In this document: positions 1 through 13,000 of the stretch, one piece after another | Layout of the letters: each line of letters begins with the position of its first letter | How positions within the stretch are numbered: the stretch's first letter is position 1 | Made by a program: the position numbers and the translations under genes | The notes under the pieces: generated by a model | The model's input: the letters and a program-made list of their open reading frames with translations, nothing else | Database searches by the model: none | What the model was told of the DNA's origin: nothing | Origin: Plazaster borealis | Taxonomy: Eukaryota; Echinodermata; Asteroidea; Forcipulatida; Labidiasteridae | DNA length: 64,000 nucleotides | Reading direction: 5' to 3' | NCBI GenBank assembly: GCA_021014325.1 | Contig: CM037473.1 | Coordinates: 7,643,501-7,707,500, forward strand

Positions 1-195
1 GTTTCCTTTTCAATTCAACTCGACATTTATTGCCATATTGCAAAATGTGCATACACGTAATTATAAAGAAGGTCTATTTAACAAAGATTTATAAAGAACG
101 GTGTCCGAATACGCGCGAGACTTGCACGGTCTATCGTTTTGTTTTTGTTTAAGTAAGTTAGTGCAATGAACAATAATGGGGGGGGGGGGGTGTAC

Positions 196-564
196 AGGCA
201 CTGGACACGTTTTGTAATTACTCAAAATAATATATTAGCATCAAAACTTACTTGGTAACGAGCAACGGAGAGCTGTTGATAGTATAAAACATTGTGAAAA
301 ACGACTCCCTCTGAAGTAGCGTAGTTTTTGAGAAAGAGGTAATTTCTCACTAAAATATTTAAAGACTTCTGGCCTGAAGCCTTTTTCAAGCATTTGAAAG
401 CACACAAATTTGTACAACAAGGGTGTTTTTTCTTTCATAATTTTCTTGCAACTTCGATGACCAATTGAACCTAAATTTTCACAGGCTTGTTATTTGATGC
501 ATATGTTGGAATACACCAAGTGAGAATTCTGGTCTTTGACAATTACCAAACGTGTCAAGTGCCT
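196..564 (-). mobile_element. R1 MITE, older copy
   Basis: AGGCACTGGACACG on the left, CGTGTCAAGTGCCTT on the right. Target sites are no longer TTAA on the left. The interior is identical in layout to 22748-23125. Confidence 0.75.
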
Positions 565-596
565 TTTATAGACTGTGTAAGTTGACCTCTGGGAAT

Positions 597-711
597 GTAC
601 GAGTTTTCGCAAGAATTTGGACTTCCGGGCACCTGGAATAACAGCTACAGCATGTATTGTGGCAGGGTTTTTTTTAAGGAACTCATTTTGTGCTGTTTCA
701 ATCAACTTCAT
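597..711 (-). CDS. Possible exon of an unrecognised gene
   Basis: Minus-strand frame MKLIETAQNEFLKKNPATI then HAVAVIPGARKSKFLRKLVH, ending near CAGAG|GTCAAC. Composition is protein-like and does not resemble the flanking R1 repeat (196-564). The rest of such a gene would lie beyond the left edge. No family recognised. Confidence 0.25.
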
Positions 712-994
712 CCATTAAATGTTATGGTTTGAATAAAAAAAGCTTGATTAATTTTTTTTTAAAGCCGACCTTATTTTCAATTTCAAATTAATTGCCCATA
801 AATGGCGATGGTCGTAATCCTTGACGTAACATGCATGCAAACTGGAGCAAGCTGCTACACTTTGTAGTAGATACGGTCATGAACGTCGTTGTCCCGGCCA
901 CATCATGCAACGTCACGCAAAATCCATGCGACACAAGTTTTTTTTTCGCGCACTTATCCAGCTAGATTTATACGTACCTAACTTGGGTTTGTTT

Positions 995-1090
995 TAACGC
1001 CGTAATTGGGCGTTATAACGCCGTAATAGGCCGTTATAATGCCGTAAACTAGGGCGTAATAACGCCGTATTAGGGCGTTATACGGTTTAC
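995..1090. repeat. Short imperfect repeat CGTTATAACGCCGTAAT
   Basis: Four or five degenerate units of about 22 bp; GC-richer than its surroundings. Confidence 0.5.
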
Positions 1091-1300
1091 GTATAAAAGT
1101 CGGCGTAAACTCGCTTCCACACTTGGAGCCGGACGTTGGAGCAATATCGCCATTTTCTCATAAGTTTCCCGATTTTATGTAAATTGTTTGTATACATTGT
1201 ATGTTTTAAATGTAATCATTCCACCAATATGGTTCGGGGCGTGGAAAAAAGTAGTGTGGCAAACTTAATATAATATCACCATTAAAAATTGCACCCGCGT

Positions 1301-1695
1301 TAAAGGGACACGTTGCCTTGGATCGGACGAGTTGGTCTATAAAAAGCGTTTGTAACCGTTTGTTATAAAATGCATTTAAAAAATAATTATGGCTAAAAGA
1401 CGTTATAAAAGTAGAATACAATAATTGATCCACACAAATATGCCTCGTATTGCGTGGTTTTCCTTTTACTTTGCGAACTAACACGGTCGGCCATTTTGTG
1501 GAGTCAAAAAGTTGACTCCACAAAATGGCCGACCGATGTAAAAGTAAACCACGCAATTTCGAGACATTTTTGTGTGGATCATTGTATTCTATTTTTAAAA
1601 CTTTTTTTCTAACCATATTATGCGTTTTATAACAAACGGTTACAAACGCTTTTTATAGACCAACTCGCCCGATCCAAGGCAACGCGTCCCTTTAT
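1301..1695. mobile_element. Near-perfect palindromic (hairpin) MITE
   Basis: The two halves are reverse complements from AAGGGACACGTTGCCTTGG to CCAAGGCAACGCGTCCCTT, meeting at AAAAGTTGACTCC near 1507. The open frame across it is a by-product of the fold. Confidence 0.8.
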
Positions 1696-2129
1696 TCTCC
1701 CATAGCTGATGGCTCAGAGGTGCCCGGAAGCTCAATGGTGACCTTTAAAAAAAAAAAAAATTATATTTTTAAAATGATTGTTTTTACACTTGTTTAGTAT
1801 TGTTTTGTTTTCGTATTAGGCCTTCTTATAGATTTTTTCACAATTTTATCTAAGTCTCTATGCGTAGTTTGATGCTTATTTTGTGTGAATTTCTGGGGGA
1901 GTAAAAAGTCACTTCTTTATGGTGGCTCATTGATAAAGAAATTTGCAGTCTATTTATAATTAGATAGCGGCAAATAGTTGGTCACCAAACCTTTGTGGAA
2001 TGTCTTATTTAGGAGAATCAAGCAAATAATGAAAACCCAAGACAAGATTACAACACTGTTCCTCTGTATACAATCAACAACATTTATTGACTTAGTTTCT
2101 TGACATGTAACGTCTTATAATTATGCGGT

Positions 2130-2235
2130 AGGAACTTATGACACGTTCAATAATCGATAGTACACCTTTAATAATCGATAGCCCACATTCAATACTCGAT
2201 AGCACACCTTTAACCAATAGCCCACATTATAATAC
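2130..2235. repeat. Short repeat AATAATCGATAG
   Basis: Four units of about 25 bp with CGATAG(C/T)(C/A)CAC. Region 1700-2360 otherwise shows nothing recognisable. Confidence 0.45.
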
Positions 2236-2364
2236 TTTGCATATACAATGATATCCCCTTAATTTGCGTTCAACTACATAAACAAAGATAGACGAGTATC
2301 ATGGTCTGTGTTTTGGGGTGTTTTTTTTTTGGCTTTAAATTAAAATGTTGATGGTGTATTCATC

Positions 2365-2680
2365 AGAATATTTACCCAGTCAGTTTCCCTTGTGGTTTAT
2401 TACTTAATATTTGAATTAAAACATTCGCATCCCCTGAAGGTGATCCATATGTTGCCAGGTTGTATCGTAAACTTGATAGTGACCCCCGGCTATACGGCAG
2501 TTACAGGTCATGGGTCGTGGGTTCGAATCCCACCCGAGTGATTTTTTTCACAGAACTCGGGAAAGTACCTAATAAACATCGGTGTAAAAGGGGTAAAAAA
2601 CAAATTATATTCTTTATCCCCGATGCAAAATTAACATCTAATAAAACGCTTCTATAGCCCAAAGTTCCCAGTTCGAAAGC
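2365..2680 (+). repeat. tRNA-derived SINE related to the 53.3-kb array
   Basis: Shares the inverted body (ACCCAGTCAGTTTCCCTTGT, then CATCCCCTGAAGGTGATCC) and ends with a T arm, GTGGGTTCGAATCCCAC, followed by a GAACTCGGGAAAGTACC tail also seen at 38346. Confidence 0.6.
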
Positions 2681-2699
2681 AACGTACCCTAAGACTTAC

Positions 2700-3650
2700 T
2701 GAAGTCGTTATTATTAATTGCTAGTTGGTGACCATTTCATTCAGGCTGTTGATGTATTCTCTGAAATGAATAATGGCTTTTTAATTTAGATAGCCTATAG
2801 CAAAAATTGGTGAATTTATGAGGGTTTTTTTCGCAGCATTGTTGAGTTTGACATAGTTAAGTATGAGTGACGTTGCGCGGATGTAATGACATTGGACGAA
2901 ACGTAATTAAAATGAGGTGATCTGGTATGATGGTCTCAAATATCGACGTCAATGTTTATGTAAAATTTCGCAACTTTAAACCAATGGGAGACTTTCGGAA
3001 CGCTATGTGGCAGCAGACTAACCAGGTAAATTTCAATTGTTTACGTAGTTCTGAGCATGCGCACATTACCGAGAATAATGGATTAATTCTGGTAATTCTG
3101 CTGCCACCTAGCATCCCAAAAGTCCCCCACTGCGAAATTACTGAGGCCGCATTTTGAAAATAAACTGCGGCGTTGAAATTTTGAAACCGCAAAAATGGTA
3201 ATTCAGTAGGCCCCTGTCAAGTTTTACACACGAAATAATGTTCAAAAAAGGGTCTGCAACAATTTTCTGAGCATAACCATTCCCGTACATTATTTTGTTA
3301 TTTTTAATTTCTAACTTTTTCAGATCGGACTCATGACAAAAATTAATGCAGTGCGCAAAGTTTAACGTGCGTGCACGAAATTTGAGATAGTGCCCTCTAT
3401 TGGTGATAGTTTGCGGTGCTAGCGTGCAGAAACCTGCTCGAACCAAAACTACGACAACACGCACGTCGGCGGGCGGACGTCACACACGCACAGACAGGTT
3501 TTCTCAGAAAAGAGAATGACTGTATCGATCATGTGGTTTTGATTTTGTTAAAACTGGAAACTAACCCCATCACTCAGTCAGTGCCCAGCTCCTAGTAGAA
3601 AAATCGTGGAGTGACTTCCGAAAATCCCCAATGGAAATAAACACTTATAA
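2700..3650. other. No gene seen; one weak inverted repeat
   Basis: An imperfect inverted repeat spans about 2958-3150 (TGTGGCAGCAGACTAACCAG against CTGGTAATTCTGCTGCCACC). Open frames here are short and mirror one another on the two strands. Confidence 0.5.
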
Positions 3651-3659
3651 TCGACACAG

Positions 3660-3817
3660 ACTGAACAGACATACTTTCGCCAGCTGCTGAAATCGTTGAA
3701 TTCTCCCTCATCAATCTCAGGAGCTGTGTCACGAATCGAATGTCGCCACCTAGCGCCTGATGAGGACGACAACTATTTAGAACTTCTGAGCAGATTTATT
3801 GATGTTGGAACTGACTG
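3660..3817 (+). CDS. Possible internal exon of an unrecognised gene
   Basis: Between GACACAG|AC and GACTG|GTAAGT the frame reads TEQTYFRQLLKSLNSP... then RIECRHLAPDEDDNYLELL and SRFIDVGTDW. The acidic and hydrophobic mix looks like folded protein rather than repeat translation, and the donor is perfect. An alternative acceptor (ATCTCAG) at 3720 would shorten it to 97 nt in the same frame. No partner exon was found nearby and the family is not recognised. Confidence 0.4.
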
Positions 3818-3829
3818 GTAAGTTAAGAA

Positions 3830-4519
3830 TGATGTTTTAATAATGTATCCCGTGTTCGACCGCCACCTTTTCATTGTTATGACCGTTAATATTTAACCTA
3901 TTTAAGAAACTACAATTGAATTGGGCTACTTGTGCCTATTTTGACATACAAATACAAGCTGATCCAAGACCAATGTACTATGTGTATGATTGAATGAACA
4001 ATCGCAATGATCAGCTGGTAGTCGTAGGCCAATGTCTCAGATTCAACCACGCTATACTGTACCATGGAGGAAGGAAATGGAGGAAGGTCCTTCCTCCATG
4101 ACTGTACGGAGTACGTACTGAGCATCGACTAGTCATTATGGGGCTAAGTTTTGATAATTATCGCAATTGAGTACTGGCTACTGAGTGCTGGGGCTAGCCA
4201 CAAAATAGTGCCAATTATGCTGTTGCTGGACTCCCTCCAGCTCTGCTCCGCTTCTTCTTCTTGAATCTTGCGTATGGCACTATTCATGGGGCTATGCTGG
4301 GGCTAGGATTCAGCCTCGAGATTTAAAAAAAAAAAAAAAAAAAATTAATATGAGAATCGCCTAACTCACAAGGCCAGACAACCATATCAAGAGAAGGGCT
4401 ACACATAACTGACTTTTGACTTGGGCTGTTGACCCAAATCAACAGTACTGTCACCAGGGGCACGTTGCCAATAGCTAGTGCTGAAACAGGGTTAACCCCT
4501 TCACAGTCCGTAAGGATGT
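3830..4519. other. No gene seen; hairpin at 4078-4100
   Basis: GGAGGAAGGTCCTTCCTCC is a perfect palindrome beside GTACCATGGAGG. An A tract lies at 4325-4344. Nothing coding recognised. Confidence 0.5.
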
Positions 4520-4722
4520 AGGCATGGGTATCATCAACTAGGAGCCTGGCTGGTAGAGCAGAATGCACTACCTCCCAACTTTTTACGAAGCAATTATGGT
4601 TAAGTGCCTTGCTCAAGGGCACAGGTGTCATGACCGGGATTCGAACCCACACCCTGCTGCTGACAACACCAAAGCTTGGGTTCGGTGAACTAGACCGCTC
4701 GGCCACGACACGCCACGATACA
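4520..4722 (-). repeat. tRNA-derived SINE
   Basis: On the minus strand, CGTGTCGTGGCCGAGCGGTC (A box) and GGGTTCGAATCCCGG (B box) are followed by CCTTGAGCAAGGCACTTAAC, a tail found in many deuterostome SINEs. A second tRNA-like head in the opposite sense starts at 4776. Confidence 0.65.
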
Positions 4723-4859
4723 GTTACACCCAATTTTTTATATACTACATGTATATGACAGTAGGCCAGAATCGTGTCGTGGTCAAGTGGTCTAGCCGCT
4801 GAATTTTTTTTTTTGGGGCAGACACAATGGGTGGTTCGATCGTCCCGCACTTGGTGTGT

Positions 4860-5739
4860 GTGTGAAAAAACTTTTCAAGTATAGTATATATGTTGGTTAT
4901 TATATTTCTATATCCTCCTATATGGATCCTCAGTATAGTAGTAAGTAAAGAGAAGTAAAATCATGTACTTCTTTATTGCAAGGGCAGGCAAGCTCTTAGT
5001 CTAAAATGGGGGATGGAACATTTCAAGGTGCACCAAGGCAAAGGACAGAAGGCAATTACCTCCATGAACGGTGTGAAGTAATCATGCCTGCAACAGATTT
5101 TAAGTCTACTAATTAGTACCTTGACATCTTTGATAGAACGTAACAAAAAATGCAGTGCAATGCATTTAGGCGCAAACAGCATAATTCACTGAGTGTGTGT
5201 ACTTTTGTAAAAAAATGAGTAATGTGTTGCAACACCAATGCGGTCGTGGCTTCATTCAATCACAGATCCTAAACCTATTGTGAACAAAACATTTGGCAAT
5301 CACTCTCACCTTTTGAGTGTGACTCGCTACTTCAGTCTAAAATGTTGAGACAAAATTACTCTATCAGGTAAAACATATAAGCGGAAATCATACATGCAAC
5401 AGAATTGTGAGATTGACTTACCAGTCAAATCAATGTTGAGATGACTTGCAAGTGGGGCTCATTGTCATTGGGTCACGGATTATGAACCTAAGCGCTCTTT
5501 AAAACCTGCCCTTACTGGCGCCTTTGCATGATGCCCTGAGACTGAGAGACAGTCTGTATCACTTGCTTCTTGAGCGATTTCGCCAAGCAACTTTGCATAA
5601 TATAAACATTTAGGCTGAGCATGCTTTGTGCACTGTTTGCCAATATTGAATAGCAAAATATGAATAATAATAATTTGAGAAGCTGATTTGTGAAGAAGGT
5701 GGCTACGTTCAACTTGGTGGAGCCGCAGGCATGTTAAGG
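4860..5739. other. No supported gene
   Basis: A minus-strand frame at 5480-5640 reads QCTKHAQPKCLYYAKLLGEI, but no splice partners or family were found. Confidence 0.4.
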
Positions 5740-5929
5740 CGCCTTTTGGCAGCCAGCCATATTGATCCATATAATTACTATGGAGGACAACCAGAGACCG
5801 AAAGTGTCCGGAGGTAGGAAAACCGGAGGGTCTGGAGAAAAACCCTTGTTGCATGATGTAGTAGAGAACCAACGCACAACTCTACGTACATTTACATGAC
5901 TCTAGCTGGGAATCGAACCAGGGTCACCA
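5740..5929 (-). repeat. SINE-like repeat
   Basis: Minus-strand B-box-like GGTTCGATTCCCAGC at 5910-5924, with GGAAAACCGGAGGGTCTGGA and AACCAACGCACAACTCTAC on the plus strand, a common marine SINE tail pattern. Confidence 0.4.
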
Positions 5930-6725
5930 GGGCTCAAATTTTACACTGGACCACAGGCCCGACTGAGGCCAGTAGTTTTGGTGTCGGGTCACTAAACTTT
6001 TGACAGGACAAGTCCGGCGCTTTTTTTGTGTTTTTTAATTGAACATCAATTACCTCACTGTGTAACATCTTGAACAAATATTAATATGTTCAAATGTTGA
6101 CTTTGAGTCTGATCATATACCTTACCTTTCAATTCTACTGAGTAATGACATCATGAAGTACCTATGAAGACATATGAAATCAATCTTCTCAAGTCTTTGC
6201 GCTTGTAATTGTTCAAATAAAAACAGTTAAAGGAACATTACAGAACTGGTTTTTGCTAACTGGCAGTGTAAGCACTTTATATAATCCACCATATACATAA
6301 ACTGACAAACCTGCAGAAGTTTGAGATCGATCGGCCATCTGGGTCACGAGAAAATGGTGAAAAACCGATTACACATATTTGCATGTGTTATACAATGCAT
6401 GAATAAAACGCTCATGAGCGATAAACTCCAATCGGAAATTAGTTTTATTTATTTCTCATCAAATATGGCATTTCAGACAGAAATATTTCTATGGATGTTT
6501 TCTACTATCATCATCATTAGACCGTGTAAGTTTTATGTAAATCTGTGATCATAAAGAAAATTTTAATTACCAGTTCTGTAACGTTCCTTTAACTTTAATG
6601 ATAAACTGGGTCAGGAACTTTTTCTTATTTTGATTCTGATCTTGTTAAAAGAATGATGGTCCAGTAAACATTTTGAGCCACAAGCCCTGTGGTCTTGTGG
6701 ATTATTTTCCTAAATTCAAGCCCCG
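5930..6725 (-). repeat. R2 repeat, split by the 6231-6588 element
   Basis: Minus-strand copy of the family with GACTTGTCCGG and GGGCTCGAATTT-like ends; compare 60876-61279. Confidence 0.7.
6231..6588. mobile_element. Second TTAA-type MITE, inserted in an R2 repeat
   Basis: TTAA at 6227-6230 and 6589-6592. Terminal repeats AGGAACATTACAGAACTGG and CCAGTTCTGTAACGTTCCT differ at one base. The flanking R2 halves (5930-6226 and 6593-6725) rejoin into a family-consensus order. Confidence 0.8.
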
Positions 6726-6996
6726 CTATTACCGGTAGGCCTTCATGTACTTTACATTGTACAATGTAGTGCAAAGTGCTGGATTGGAAAATATACAGTA
6801 CTTTGAACATTCATTTACATAGGGCCTGTACAGCATGTGTCACTTGGACAACAAATAATTTAACCGTTGTTCACTTTCCCAGATGAATTTTTTTGTCATA
6901 TGACTGTATTTTTAATCTTGCAGCTGGTGCAGCTCAGCTGGTCTGTCTACAAATTGACTTGTGCTACACGGGTGTTCACACACACACAAACCCAAG

Positions 6997-7087
6997 ATGT
7001 TGCCACCGGGATGCTTAAATGCAACACTCACCATTGTAGCTGCATGTCTTTTTATATCGGTAGTGCAAGGAACGTACAACGTTTCAG
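6997..7087 (+). CDS. IgGFc-domain gene exon 1 (signal peptide)
   Basis: Begins at ATG in AAGATGTTG and encodes MLPPGCLNATLTIVAACLF... through a small-residue cleavage site (VVQG|TYN). Ends at TTTCAG|GTATGA in phase 1. Upstream non-coding exons were not searchable. Confidence 0.75.
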
Positions 7088-10000
7088 GTATGACCATGGA
7101 AACTGAGAATGAAAACCTTTTAAAAACAAATCTCAACTTGGGAAAAATGATTGAATATTCCGTTATTTATTAGACACACACATAGATCCTTATCTGTGTG
7201 TGATTGGTGGAACACTTTGTTTTAACATGTGTGTTTATTGCCGTGAAGAAATTTAATATTTGAGTCCTATAGGACTCCTATATTGATAAATATAGGATGC
7301 TAAAAAACCAAATTACATGAAATAATTTTTTCCCGCCCGTTCGTCCCAATGGAACAAGGTCATGTCACGGCAGACAAGGTCCTTGCCTACGGACTTGTCC
7401 ATGTTGTTCAGAAGGTTTTTTAAAAGAATTTTCAGAGTGTGTGAAGGACGAGTTTCCATCTATTTTGTGGTTATTGTGACAAGGATCTATTGTGTGTGAA
7501 TTATAAAACAAATACTGAAACATTTGCAATATATACTGCATTGTTCGTGCATTGTTGCAGAATATCTGGTGAAATCAGTGAAATCTGGTTTTTCCATTTC
7601 ACGAGGCTAAGCCGAGTGAAATGGAATATAGTCCAGATTTCACCTCTTGATTAATTTTCTGCGACAATGCACTCACATGCATCCAATATTTGTATTATCA
7701 TGTGATTTTAGATGTAATTGGGATGCATATTGAACTGTCTTTAAAGGGTGTCCTAGTGTACAACGTTGGTAAGATTAAAACTATAAATGTTCACAGATTT
7801 GCGCATAAATCAAGATATTTTCATAGTTTGAAAACTGTTGTTGAAATATTTTTGCCTGAATTGCTCGGCCTATAGTTTTTAAAAATTAGTAAAACAATTG
7901 TTTATGATCTGGCGAGTCTGAAATTCGATTTGAATGGGGATATTCCAAGTATTTTCTTCTCTAATGATCGATTCGATTGAGCTTTAAACATGTTAAAACC
8001 CTTTAAAGACCATTCATTTCTGTACATTAATCATCAGCATACGCCCATGCATTGCTAATCTTGTTAATTTTTTGCAATGTTATTTTCAGGAAAAAATGTC
8101 GGAAAATTATTAAGAAACAGAAATACATGGATTGTACTTTGGCAATGAGGATATTGAAGGACTTGGGTCCTTTAGGGTTAAAATGAAAACAGTTAACTTA
8201 GTCGGAACCTTTTTGTTTTTGCACAGCAAGATGTTCTCATGCTCAGCAATTTTGTATCATAATATAGATGGGCTATAACGTCAAATTCAGTTTTGTGATA
8301 CACTCATTTTCCAATAGATAGAGTCCTCATGTAATTGGGGAAAACATTACAAGTCTCTAACCTTTCTATTCGATGCACTTCTATTGCAGAATTTGTCAAC
8401 ATTCAAAATATCCTATGACATCATTCAGGAGAAAAATGGGTCTGTACATTTTTGTACGAGGATGTTTTGGTTCATTCCTGACTTTCGATGATATTCAATC
8501 AAAACAGCACTGAATTTGAACTCTGGACTGATGAAAAATTCTTTCTTGGAATGTAAAGACCCATAAGTTGTTGAAATCCAATAACGTCATGTTTCAAATT
8601 TTGCTCTGAAAAAGTCACGAATGAACCAAAACATCCCCGTACAATAATGTACAGACCCATTTTTCTCCTGAATGATGTCATCATAGGATGTTTTGAATGT
8701 TGACAAATTCTGCACTAGAAGTGCATCGAATAGAATGGCAATTACACCACTTTAACATAAGGTTAGAGACTTGTAATTTTTTCCCCACTTACATGAGGAC
8801 TCTATCTATTGGAAAATGAGTGTATCACAAAACTGAATTTGACGTTGTAGCCCATCTTTAAGTACAATTTATCAAGTAAATAAACCACAAGGGAAACTTT
8901 CAACCCCAAATTAAATAAAATTGACTTAACATAAATTTATACAATACAAGTTATACCTTCAAGTAAATTTCCATCTTTTTGTCTGACTCAATTTCTGTGA
9001 AATTTGTCATCAGGAACGGGATTACTGATTGAAAACCTTGATCAAAGTGAACTCTTAACAATCACCGCCATATAATGCAGCTTTGTGCTGCCAGTTGTTT
9101 TTTTAATAAAAACGAATGAAATGAATGAATCAATAAGCGCCAAGCTGCACACACACAGGTCAAAAGCCCATTGCCTTTTAATTATGATAATTACAGATAA
9201 AAGCCCATTATTTTAGCCCACAGGAGTGATCTGTTTAATTGTGTAGTTGTGTACACACATATTGTGGTGTCCTAAAAGTCATTACTCAGTCAGGGTCTGT
9301 ACCAAAGATTATAGAGCGCCAAAGGCGCAAGATGCGGAACTCGGGCTGAAATGTGAAATCCCACTAGACGCCATTTCGGCAAGTAACTCTTTTGATACAA
9401 CAATAGATCAGTGCCGATCAGCGCAGACAATGACCATTCCTATCAATGGGAAACAAAACATTTACTTGCTGAAATGGCGCCCATGCGTATTTCACGTTTA
9501 ACAATAGATAAAGCTTCAGTTCCCTATCTTGCGCCTTCGGCGCTCTATAATCTTTGGTCTGTACTGATAGTGAAGTGCGACCATGCAAGAAGACTAATGG
9601 CATTATGATGGCATTATGCATGTTCACCCACAAACTGTACTAGCAGGTTGAAGGCAAAAGCATCATCATTAGCATGTGTGTCAATGGAGTAGAACAATTT
9701 GATGTCGATTGAAGATACTTATAATACAAGCACAGATACGTAGTACATTTTAGAGCGTTATATGCAGGGCTCAAGGTTTTAGCCAGGATTTAATAAAAGG
9801 GTGTCAAAATTTACTGGAAATTAAAAAACCGGGTGTCCAAATTGTTCACGAACAATACATGTAAATAACAGATAAAACAGGGTGTCCAAATTTAAAACAG
9901 AGATCGTACACCACTGGGAACGAGGTTGCCTGTCCATATATTATAAATACAAGTTTATTTATTTGTAATTATTGTTACAACAGAGCCGGACCGTAAAACC

Positions 10001-13000
10001 CTCATGTATGGGCGGGATTTCATTGTTGCACTACCCCCTGACGGTTGGAAAATGGAAGCTTCCTTCCTTAAGATTGCTTGTGTCTCTGGCGGCTATGAGT
10101 AAGTGTTTCAAAAATGTTTATTTATATTTATTGTTTGTGTGATGATCAATCATACCTAGGCCTGTGAAATCTCCGCTTTAAAGCAGATATCCGCTTTTTC
10201 CTTTTTTTGTCGATTTTTTATTAAATTTCCTTTTTTTTTTTCTCTCTTCACTTTTTGGCCTTACATATATTGCTTGGTAACAATAATGTACAACAACAAT
10301 AATGTGAAATAAGCCTAGTTACTGGATATAATAGGGTGCCCCAATTCGACCAGCGTAAATGCATGACGCGCGCTCACTTGACGTTCCACGATCATTCTTA
10401 CATCATGTAGTGTTTCAGCTCTTTTTTTAAGGGTCCACTCACAGGCCTGCATACCGCTATATTCATCAGTGATTTTTCTTTTTGGAAATTTTTATGAAAC
10501 TCAACAACATGTTCAAGAAGAAACAAAACATTAATTAGGCCTGACAATTTTTTATTATTTTTGTTCCTGTAATCCCACAGACTGTTCAAAAACCTGCTGT
10601 CCGTTTTTATTTGACAATCTCCACGGAAATATTACAAAAACAATAAATGAAAAACATACAAGAATCATAAAAGGATATTATGAATCAATTTGAGGCATTG
10701 TCGAGGATAACACAATAAAGCTCAAAACAGTGTATAATTTCCATTGTGGTCCTCTAAGTAAAAAATACATTAAAAATACAATAATATTGTTAATTTTACT
10801 TTTTATTTTGACCAAACCTGATTGCATACAAAAGTAAGATTTCTTTCATATCATATCTTTCAAAAAAGGTAAACTTATATCAAAACAACTGCAGAAGTGC
10901 ATGTAGGTCAATTTCTTCAAGATCAGTGATTCAGTGAATTTTATTTTCGTTGTTCACGTATGCAAACATTTTTCCTAAAATAATTTGAGAATTTTCACTA
11001 CCTACCAACCCTCTTTTTTCCCCACATGCAGTGTTCTCCAACATGTAAAAAAAGGTTGGCGCACCACCACGCTTTCTGTGGCACCGGCCATGTTTAAGAA
11101 GTCGCCAAGAACCGTCTGCCAAATTGTTTCCCAACTTTTTTTAAGTTCATGCATTTCAGAGTTCAAATGCAATCTTTAAAACCTTTGCTCAAAAAAGTCA
11201 GGAGGAAGTGGCCATCTCAGAGTACATCGCCATGATCACAGAGAATGTACAATCAACATTTTTCTGGGGCCTTTGGCGAGCACCGGACCCCTTACCGTAA
11301 AGGCTTTGCGCTTGCATAGCCCCCCCCTTCCCCAGCATCAACCTTTAATGTTACAGGAACTGAAAATATTTTGTTGTTTATTTTTTTACTTGCAGTCCCC
11401 GGGCTAATGGCTCCATAAATCTTATTGGGAAAAACCACTCAAAAATGTTCACTGCCGCTCCGACTGTTTCAATTGATCTCATGGGCTTCAAACCATTCCT
11501 CCAAAGCACAAATACGTCTGTTCTTGAAATCACATCTGACTCGGACATCATCGTCACATTGATCTTACAAATTGGTCAGACCCTTAGTGCGTACACCGCG
11601 TTGCCCGTAAAGTCTTTGGATAAGGTATACTTGGTTGCTTCTTATGGTTTGCTAGAGGATAATTTATCAGAGCTCACTGTGGTTGGCACATCTCCAGCAG
11701 AGACTTCAGTGCAGTTTACGAGCAATGCCTATAATGCTACTCTCTCTCCCAACTTGTTACACGGCGAGTCGCACGTATACGAAACTGACTCTGATTTCAT
11801 AGGGGGTCATCTCCAATGCACCGATCCCGTCATGGGGGTAGTTGGAAGTAGATGCTCAGACAAGGCAAGTGGTTGCTCAGCTCAATCCATGGATAGCCTC
11901 TACCCGCTGTTTTCACTGGGGACGCGGTACACTGTTGTGAATGTTGACAGCCTGGATGTCAGTGGAACCTTCCGTGCCGTGGCAGTTTGGAATAACACAT
12001 ACATTTCCTGGTCTACAACGGGGTTGTCCAACAGCAGGAATGTGACACTTGCCAACGGACAAACCATAGATCTTAATTTTGGGGTGGATGAAACCTGCAC
12101 CATTATAGGATCAAAACCCTTTCTTTTGTTGCATCATCTTAAGAGAGGAACACCAGCCAGTGACATCGCGTTGGTGACCGTACCACCCCACGAACAGTTG
12201 ACTCGTAAAACTATTACCTTTTCTACCTACATGCACAAGTACCAAGACCAACAACCACCGAGAAGTTTCATCACCATTATAAACCCGTGCCATCATGACA
12301 TACTACTACAGCACATTTCGTTATCAGAGCCTCGTACTGTTTCAACCGATTCCCTTTTACCCACGGTGGTACATTTAGGTGCTGATGAAAAAGTGTGTGG
12401 CTCAAGTAGGGAGCTAGAACTAGGTGTCTACACCCTCGAGGTGAGTCCAGACGATTTGGAGAGCAGTTACACCGCCATTCTGTACACCGTCACTGAGACA
12501 GGTGTCGCCGCACACATTCTGGCTACAGAACTCAACCAGGTGGTTTGCAGCGTGGAACCATCAGAAAAAGTTAATCTCTGTCCAACAACACTGATCACTA
12601 CCCCACTACCAACAGCAGTAACAGCCAATTCTACCACCGGCAGTAAACCATTTGTTACTACTACCCCCGGCGGGGAAAAGAGGAGTAGTTCAGGTGGCAC
12701 AAGTAAGTTGATCTGATCTGCTTTTCCTTGGTAACATTTTTTTGACAACTTGGTTTTTCTAACACTTCAGAGTGACTACATCATGTACATGTAGCAAGCA
12801 CATACCAGAACTTTCGTTAATCAATCTCTCCAGGTGTCACTTCAGCAAGTTGTCTGAAGAGGGACTAGAATTTGAAGCCATGGGCCTACAATATTAATAA
12901 TATGTCCAGGTGTTTTTTTTAGGTGTGTGTGTGTGGGGGGGGGGGGTGTTGGAACCATCTGTACATGTAGGCCTAACAACAAAATAATTTTGTTTCCTGT

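Noticed and set aside
1206..1616. 136-residue minus-strand open frame
   Set aside because: It runs through the hairpin MITE; both halves are reverse complements, so the frame is a fold artefact.
4323..4850. 175-residue minus-strand open frame
   Set aside because: It crosses a SINE head, its tail and a poly-T tract; composition follows the repeat.
11031..11179. Extra exon after GCAG at 11033 in the IgGFc-domain gene
   Set aside because: The phase would fit, but the frame reaches a stop without a good donor, while the join of exon 2 to 11396 is in phase and continues the domain.
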